NCBI GenBank assembly: GCA_033675545.1
Contig: JAWDGP010005352.1
Location: 288,001-352,000, forward strand
DNA: 64,000 nucleotides
Direction of reading: 5' to 3'
DNA from: Elysia crispata
Lineage: Eukaryota > Mollusca > Gastropoda > Plakobranchidae
Shown: piece after piece, positions 57,587 through 64,000 of the stretch
How positions within the stretch are numbered: position 1 is the first letter of the stretch
How the letters are laid out: each line of letters opens with the position of its first letter
Translations under genes and position numbers: made by a program
The notes under the pieces: model-generated
What the model was told of the DNA's origin: nothing
Databases searched by the model: none
What the model saw: only the letters and a program-made list of their open reading frames with translations

Positions 57587-60112
57587 TCATGAGATCTCAA
57601 TTATGTCCTCACTGTCTCCACCTTCTGCAGCTCGCCTCTTGGCCATAACCGGAGGCTGAACGTCTTCTGCTGGCCGTTTTCTACTTTCAGAGATGTCTTC
57701 TATTTCTAAAGCCTGATTTGTGTCTGTTATTTCCAAGTCCTCGATAACAACCAAGTCATCATCTTCTTCTGCTGTTTGCTTGGCTAAAAAAATAGTATGA
57801 GCCTCTATACTTGAGTGAACAATTTACAGAGAAAAATAACTTAAATTACTCAAGTTAAGACTATTTACTCCAGAATATTAAAGTACAAACCCACACCTAC
57901 ATGATCTCAAGTGTCAATGGACTTCTATCAAGTTTGCATTGTAGTCCTTGATCTAGAACCAGAATGTATGTCAGTGTATATTTTATATCATTCTCCTACT
58001 TGATAAATTGTGAAGCCTCAGATCTACTGACCATATACTTTCTTAAATCAAGATAGCATAGGTTTCCTGACTTGTTTTACACTTTTTTTTTGGTTAGGTT
58101 TAGCTCTAGATCTACTTCTAGCAAGGGAAGTTTGATCAAGAGTAGGTTTTAGTCTAGGGTGAGGCAATAAAACTACTCATCACTGGCAACATTAGGTATT
58201 GCAAAACTATAGGGATGAGAACTAGACACACAACTTTTTATTGAACTTTTTAAAATTGGACAATGCAAGTTGTTTAGGCAGGAACATTCTTTCTCTCTCC
58301 CCCCTCACTAAATAAAAACACAATTTGATTATACCCAGAGTCATTATAGTGGAGCATTTTTTTTCTTACTGATATAGCTCAATATTTTTCTAAGCTCAGA
58401 CTATGCAGTTGAATGAACTGTTGTAGCCCATGTACAGCTGTGCCGACCAAATACTACTGCTTTCTGTGTTTTATTAGTTTAACTGAGTCACCATAAAGGT
58501 TTACTCATCAGAGTATACATAGAGGCCTATATTCTAGCTTACATATTGAGCACTGCTCTCCTTATCTTCTCTTAAGACATTTGAGTTGAGTATAATCAAT
58601 ATTGTTTAGGGTCTAAAACTTCTCACAAGGCTCTATCTTGCCATATAAAAAAAAAAGAACAACAATCTGACTTTTTTATCTCAATCTATAATTATGTGCT
58701 TTGGAATGAAAATCACCCACTATAATTGTATTCTCATGACATGTCATGCCTGGTGTTGATTATAAGATCTAGATTTACTTGAGATCTAGCTCTACTTAAG
58801 ATTTCCTATTAGTCTTAATAATTGATTAGATTTAAGTAATGTATCTTGACTCCTCCCAAAAATTATCTAATTGTATTGACAATTACCAGATGAAAAAATA
58901 AGAATGATCCTTTGTTGGAAATAACAAAATGGTCTGGATGTGAAGATGGAGAGAACTAAGTTTTTCGGCCCAATGTACATTAAAAGTAAACAACTCACCG
59001 GAACCAATACCTTGGATGGTTTAACTACACTACATATCTTGATATTGCAATTCAAAGTATAAACAATAATATAAAAAAATATGTGATACCGATATAATAT
59101 ATCGCCCTGCTCTATACTTTTACACAGGTTGATACTTGATGATGGAAATATTTCGTACTCGTCCTAGAATTATATTTTAACTATTTCTTTTTTCCGTAAA
59201 ATTTTACCTTCATTCAAATTTACTGATAAAAGTTTCCATCTGGCACAATGACGATCACATCAATATTTAAAATATACAAATTTCCTGAAATTTATGGAAA
59301 ATTCTCTTCCCTGAAAACTAGCGCAATGCTATTGGAAAAAACATACCTTCCTTAAACAAATCCTTTTCTCTCTTATCTACCCCCACCCCCCCACTCTTGA
59401 AGCCAAAAAATAAAAAAAAATTTTACTGCCTTGAACCTAAAGAGAATGTTTCCTGACCTGATGAAGAGATTCCATTTGTAGAAGCTGATGCTTCATCTTC
59501 TGCAGGATGACACTCAGATATATCTCCCACCACCTCAAACTCTCCCTCCCCTTCCAATTTTTCCCTGAAATAAAGTAAAAAAACAGATAACGACATCACA
59601 TGTAATTTTTTTTCCTCACCACCTTAAAAGAAAAAAATCTTGTTCAGCACACACTACTTATATCGCCATTAACTGTATCAACTTTTTTCTTATATCAACA
59701 TGCTTTATCAAGTCCAAATTCTCCCCTATTTGTTGTCTATCTCGCATTCCCTATGTTTGTAATGTTACTGATGAAGCCAAAATTAAGATGAAACATCTAT
59801 ATGTAATTTTGAATTATATCATATTTGTCCATATAAGTTCAGGTGGGGTGATTGTTTACACCTTATGTTATTTTATTCCATCTTTCGCTTGGGTACACTA
59901 CGAATCCTTGGACTTATATACAGTTGTGCCCAAGAGTTCAGCATTTGTTTTTTTATTCTATAATACAGAGATAAGTATTGCAATCATTGAATAAGTATAA
60001 TGAGTGCAGCAAATCAAATACAAGCAGGTGCAGAACAATTTTAACCTCTTTTAAATATAGCTTGGAAATCTTACTCTTACTCTGCTTCATTTTCTAACAT
60101 GATATTCACCAT
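57587..60112 (-). CDS. UBA2: SUMO-activating enzyme subunit 2, C-terminal exons (partial)
   Basis: Three minus-strand exons join in frame: 60112-60081, 59564-59458 and 57783-57587 (TGA). They encode about 110 residues. The match to the C-terminus of UBA2 rests on order: a hydrophobic end of the ubiquitin-fold domain (MVNIML), EGEFEVVGD (human has a close EVVGD/EIIGD-like phrase), STNG, the acidic DDDLVVIED, a basic bipartite SRKRPAED and MAKRRA nuclear signal, and a final acidic EDIIEIS. UBA2 pairs with SAE1, adenylates SUMO and passes it to UBC9. DDDLVVIED is a SUMO-interaction motif. The adenylation and catalytic-Cys exons must lie beyond 64000. The 32-bp exon is small, but its phase (2 then 1) fits exactly. 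A LINE lies between this exon and any upstream ones. Confidence 0.78.
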
Positions 60113-61001
60113 CTGCATGAGAGGATCCAATGCTCATTAAAGTTAAAGTAATAAAAATTCAAAGTCCCTGGATTGTGATGCCTGAAAAACCTTTGCGTTT
60201 GGTCAAAACATTTGTTGCCATTACTAGACCATTACTTAGTTAATATAAAAATCAATCAATCCAGAATTACAAGCAAATCAACCTCCTTAAAAATCAATGG
60301 TTCATTAATTTTCTATATTTTTCAATGTACTATTTTCCCTTGATTTTCTTTATTCTTAAACAAATTTGAGTGAAATTTTATTCCTAAAAATTCCTGACAA
60401 TAGCCAATTTAACTGTCTTAATTGAACTATTCCATCAAACATTATTATGTTAGCCAATTTAACTGTCTTAATTGAACTATTCCATCAAACATTATTAAGG
60501 TCTTACATTGCCATAGTTCTAATTTTAGACTTGGTCTTTTCAAGGTGTTTCAGGGCTTCAAAATTTCATCTTATGATTGAACTTTTCAGAATGATTTTAA
60601 TCAGCTTTTTTCAAAAATCTATTAGTCCATTACTGTAATCATAGGTTGAATTTTAATAAGATTTTGCCCTCTGCTGTCCCACCTTACTGCCCCCTAACAC
60701 AATAGACTTGTGAGCACCTGCTAGGTCTAACTGTCCCTAAAACTTCAAAGGGGCCATTGTAAACAAACTTTGCCTGATAAATACAGTGGAATCTTTCTTT
60801 GATTCAAATTTTAGTTCTACTTATTCTACGAGTGACAATGAACCCAGTGATACTAAAATCGAAATGATTTGTTTCCAAGGAAATAAGTATATTGATATTT
60901 ATAAGACGCTTTTTAACATATCTACTATCATTGCGCAGCCATTTTTATCATAGTTACATAGTTTTAGATCAGACTGGGTGTGTCAAGGCTCTGAAGTTAA
61001 T
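60113..61001. other. Probable UBA2 intron with a 50-bp tandem duplication
   Basis: No further UBA2 exon is recognisable on the minus strand here. A 50-bp unit starting TAGCCAATTTAACTGTC is repeated at 60401-60450 and 60451-60498 with almost no differences. The LINE 5' end lies somewhere in about 60900-61001, but its exact boundary is not visible. Confidence 0.55.
60401..60498. repeat. 50-bp tandem duplication, two copies
   Basis: TAGCCAATTTAACTGTC to CAAACATTATTA occurs twice in direct succession with a period of exactly 50. Confidence 0.92.
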
Positions 61002-64000
61002 ATGGTTCAGAAAGTAAACGATGAAGAACGTTTTATTTATACAGTGAACGAACTGCGTCAACTACGTGGTTGCAATACCCAAACATCTGTACATACTGTG
61101 AGGTGCCTGAGGGAAAACAATATTAGTTTAAGTAAGAAAATAAGGAGAGGCACACGAGCTGGCCGAAAGAAAAGACGGGCTATACCTGTAATAATCAACT
61201 CATACAGAAAAGAAACTAAACATAGAACTAACAAAACTATTGCCGACAACCTTATTGTGCTGACAGGGCAAGGAAAGAGAAATAATAATACCTTTAAAGT
61301 TGGCTTATTAAATGCAAGATCTGTATGCAATAAAGCAATTCTAATCTGTGATTACATACTAGATCACGACTTTGAGTCGTGGCTAACAAGTGAGGAGGAC
61401 CCGACCCTAGCTCATCTTATTCCAGAAGGGTATGATAATCACTTACACGTACGAGCAAATAGGACTGGAGGGGGTATTATTATTATTTTCAAAGAACATC
61501 TAAAGCTTCAGAAGGTCAAAACCATTAAATTCAAGTCTTTTGAACATCTTGAAGTAACTGCCAACTACTCCAATAATTTACTACGATTCATATGTCTCTA
61601 TCGTCCTCCGCCATCATCTAAGAACAAATTAAACGTAGGAATGTTCATGAAAGAGTTCTCTGAATATATTTTAGAACGATGTCTGTTATCAGGCAAAATG
61701 ATATTGATGGGTGACTTCAACTTTCACATTGATGATGCATCAGATAAAAAAGCGGAAGAATTTTCAAAACTGATAGAGTCAGTAAATCTCACTCAACTTG
61801 TGAATAACAGCACGCATATGAACGGACACATACTTGACTTAATCATAACTCATAAAAAAGAACAAATTGTGTCAAGCCTTAAAGTTGACGACTGTGATAT
61901 TTCTGACCACAGCTGTATTCATTTTGATTTAAACCTTCAGAAACCTAAAGCTGAGAAAAAGAAAGTAACATACAGAAAAACAAGGAAAATCAACAGTGAC
62001 ACGTTAAGAAAATTAATAGTAGACTCTAACGTGACAGAGAAAGTATCATCCAAAGAGACTGTCCATGAAAAAGTAGAGATTTTTAACGAAACAGTAGAAG
62101 CCGTACTTGATCTCCTGGCTCCTGTTAAAACTAAAAATGTACCGATCCGCCCGAACTCCCATTGGTACACCGATGAACTACGCACCTTAAAACAAGAGTG
62201 CCGATGTGCTGAGAGAAAGTGGAGAAAGTCTAGACTTGAGATACACAGACAGATTTATGTCTATGCTAAAAACAAAGTGAACGACATGCTGGTCAAAAGT
62301 AAGAAGAAATATTTTAAAGAAAGGATTTTTGAGTGCAAAGGCAATTCTAATGAACTTTATAAACTTGTGAAAAGCCTTTATAAACCAACCTCATCTTACA
62401 AACCAGTACTTCCTTCTCACGATGACACTGAACAGCTGTGCAACAATTTCAGCTCATTCTTTGGCGGCAAGATCGATAATATAAGAAATCAACTTGACAG
62501 CGAATCAACTTTAACGCCAAATAACGAACCACCATCTAATCCTTCATCGACTCTGCAAGAATTCAGGCCTGCTTTAGTGGAAGAAGTCGATAAACTTATA
62601 ATCGCTATGCCAAACAAAAGTTGCGTACTGGATAAAATTCCTGCCTGGCTTTTCAAAGAGGCTCATAAGGAACTCGCCCCTTCATTAGCTGACATCATAA
62701 ACTCAAGTCTAGCAAACCACGACTTTCCATCTTCCTTGAAGCAGGCCTATGTAACACCGTTAATCAAAAAAGCATCCCTGGATAAGGAGGAGATGAAAAA
62801 TTATAGACCAGTCTCTAACATACCGATAATCTCCAAACTCATCGAAAAAATCGTATCGAGCAGAATCTTACAACACCTCGCGTTTAACAATCTTCATACT
62901 AACTTTCAATCTGCTTATAAAAAACATCACAGCACTGAGTCTGCTTTGCTAAGAGTTGCCAACGACATCCTCCGTTACATCGATAATAAAAAGTCTGTTC
63001 TGTTGATTCTACTGGACTTAAGCGCTGCTTTCGACACAATCGACCATGATATACTATTGGCTCGCGCGCATTCACGTTTTGGCATCGATGGAAAAGCCCT
63101 TTATTGGCTTAATGCTTATCTTAAGAACAGAACGCAGACAGTATCCATCGACAATAACAAAGCAACTCCATCTCCTCTAAAATATGGTGTCCCACAAGGT
63201 TCTGTCCTGGGACCTCTACTTTTCACCATGTACACAGCACCTGTAGCTGACATTGCAGAGCGGCATGGAGTAAATTATCATCTCTACGCAGACGACACCC
63301 AGCTCTATGTACCACTTGATAATACGCTTGAGACTGCATCTTACCAAAAGGAGTCAATCGAGAAATGTGTGGTTGAAATTGCAGATTGGATGAACTCTAA
63401 CAAACTTAAGTTAAATAGTGATAAAACAGATGTGATCGTGTTTGGGACGAACAAAGCTCTTATAGATCTTAACTTTAATAGTGTTCAAATAAAAAGTTCC
63501 AGCGTTCCTGTTTCAAGTTCAGTAAAGAATCTGGGATGTTATTTAGACGCAAATTTTACTATGTCTTGTCAGATCAATAGCATATGTCAGCAATCGTACT
63601 ACCATCTTAAGAATATTGGCATGATCAGAAGCTATATTAATAAAGATACTGCTCAACTTCTAGTCAGCTCTTTAGTAATGAGCAGAATAGACTACTGTAA
63701 TTCATTGCTTACTGGAGTATCTCTTAACTCAATAATTAAACTTCAGAGAGTACAAAATCAGGCAGCCAGGATTGTATCCTGTGCTAAAAAGCATCAGCAC
63801 ATTACACCTGTCTTAAAAGATCTTCACTGGCTTCCAGTTAAGCAAAGAATTGATTTTAAAGTACTGACCTTTGTTCATAAATTTTTTCAAAATATATCTC
63901 CTTTTTATATTCAAGAAATTTTAGAATGTCATAGGCCTAATAGAGTTTTAAGATCAAGTGGTAATAATAAACTAGCTGTACCACGATCTCATTCAACGCT
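61002..64000 (+). CDS. Non-LTR retrotransposon (CR1/L2/Rex1-like) endonuclease-reverse transcriptase, partial at 3' end
   Basis: A single open frame from ATG at 61002 runs to the window end without a stop (about 999 codons). Order: a short basic N-terminus (RRGTRAGRKKRR, about residues 50-61); an APE-type endonuclease (about 99-310) with GLLNARS, ESWLTS, ICLYRPP, GDFNFH (about 237) and ISDHSCIHFDL (about 300); a connector; a reverse transcriptase (about 570-830) with NYRPVSNIP, LLDLSAAFDTIDH, GVPQGSVLGPLL and catalytic YADDTQLY (about 761); and a tail with HITPVLKDLHWLPV (about 932). It nicks target DNA and primes reverse transcription there. The intact frame suggests a young copy. The endonuclease seems to lack some residues before ESWLTS (see findings). 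It lies upstream of, and antisense to, the visible UBA2 exons. The 3' end and any target-site duplication are outside. Confidence 0.93.
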   Translation, partial: MVQKVNDEERFIYTVNELRQLRGCNTQTSVHTVRCLRENNISLSKKIRRGTRAGRKKRRAIPVIINSYRKETKHRTNKTIADNLIVLTGQGKRNNNTFKVGLLNARSVCNKAILICDYILDHDFESWLTSEEDPTLAHLIPEGYDNHLHVRANRTGGGIIIIFKEHLKLQKVKTIKFKSFEHLEVTANYSNNLLRFICLYRPPPSSKNKLNVGMFMKEFSEYILERCLLSGKMILMGDFNFHIDDASDKKAEEFSKLIESVNLTQLVNNSTHMNGHILDLIITHKKEQIVSSLKVDDCDISDHSCIHFDLNLQKPKAEKKKVTYRKTRKINSDTLRKLIVDSNVTEKVSSKETVHEKVEIFNETVEAVLDLLAPVKTKNVPIRPNSHWYTDELRTLKQECRCAERKWRKSRLEIHRQIYVYAKNKVNDMLVKSKKKYFKERIFECKGNSNELYKLVKSLYKPTSSYKPVLPSHDDTEQLCNNFSSFFGGKIDNIRNQLDSESTLTPNNEPPSNPSSTLQEFRPALVEEVDKLIIAMPNKSCVLDKIPAWLFKEAHKELAPSLADIINSSLANHDFPSSLKQAYVTPLIKKASLDKEEMKNYRPVSNIPIISKLIEKIVSSRILQHLAFNNLHTNFQSAYKKHHSTESALLRVANDILRYIDNKKSVLLILLDLSAAFDTIDHDILLARAHSRFGIDGKALYWLNAYLKNRTQTVSIDNNKATPSPLKYGVPQGSVLGPLLFTMYTAPVADIAERHGVNYHLYADDTQLYVPLDNTLETASYQKESIEKCVVEIADWMNSNKLKLNSDKTDVIVFGTNKALIDLNFNSVQIKSSSVPVSSSVKNLGCYLDANFTMSCQINSICQQSYYHLKNIGMIRSYINKDTAQLLVSSLVMSRIDYCNSLLTGVSLNSIIKLQRVQNQAARIVSCAKKHQHITPVLKDLHWLPVKQRIDFKVLTFVHKFFQNISPFYIQEILECHRPNRVLRSSGNNKLAVPRSHST
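61365..61381. repeat. Perfect 7-bp hairpin at the endonuclease gap
   Basis: CACGACT, loop TTG, AGTCGTG. It sits exactly where the LINE endonuclease seems to have lost the strand normally preceding the Glu of the TES/TET-W motif. Confidence 0.7.

Noticed and set aside
61058..62185. Minus-strand open frames inside the LINE
   Set aside because: They are antisense shadows of a long plus-strand frame with clear endonuclease motifs.

Overview
This is animal nuclear DNA. It has spliced genes with GT-AG introns, AT-rich introns and intergenic sequence, abundant long (GA)n/(CT)n microsatellites, and non-LTR and Penelope-like retroelements. The gene content (DGAT1, UBA2, RIG-I/MDA5-like CARDs) and the repeat style suggest a lophotrochozoan invertebrate, most likely a mollusc. 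That is inference: nothing here fixes the species.

Layout. 1-13.5 kb: no convincing gene; microsatellites, a tRNA-like SINE candidate with a huge (AGT/AGC)n tail, and one copy of a dispersed repeat. 13.5-16.6 kb (minus): a five-exon gene for a 347-residue protein with two N-terminal RIG-I/MDA5-type CARDs, a polar linker and a C-terminal coiled coil, with no helicase and no membrane anchor. 16.6-17.1 kb: a ~500-bp head-to-head interval. 17.1-47.9 kb (plus): DGAT1 (diacylglycerol O-acyltransferase 1), rebuilt from sixteen exons with compatible splice phases; it has two candidate first exons, 17143-17258 giving 476 aa and 25791-26410 giving 644 aa. Its 9.9-kb intron 5 holds a broken Penelope-like retroelement, a tail-to-tail inverted copy of its 3' end, and a complete hammerhead ribozyme (34554-34599). 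48-57.6 kb: DGAT1 3' UTR and intergenic DNA with a nearly perfect 242-bp tandem duplication. 57.6-60.1 kb (minus): the last three exons of UBA2, the catalytic subunit of the SUMO E1. 61.0-64.0 kb (plus): the open 5' part (about 1000 codons) of a CR1/L2/Rex1-like LINE encoding endonuclease and reverse transcriptase; it runs off the window and probably lies antisense in a UBA2 intron.

How the parts relate. The three host genes do unrelated jobs: innate immune signalling, triacylglycerol synthesis and SUMO activation. The CARD gene and DGAT1 exon 1a are divergent and may share a promoter; DGAT1 and UBA2 converge. The most unusual items are the hammerhead ribozyme whose core contains the stop codon of the retroelement endonuclease, the stand-alone tandem-CARD protein with two look-alike, frame-neutral exons for the end of CARD1, and the alternative DGAT1 first exon. 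All splice sites and family calls come from reading the sequence by eye; no transcript or database evidence was available.
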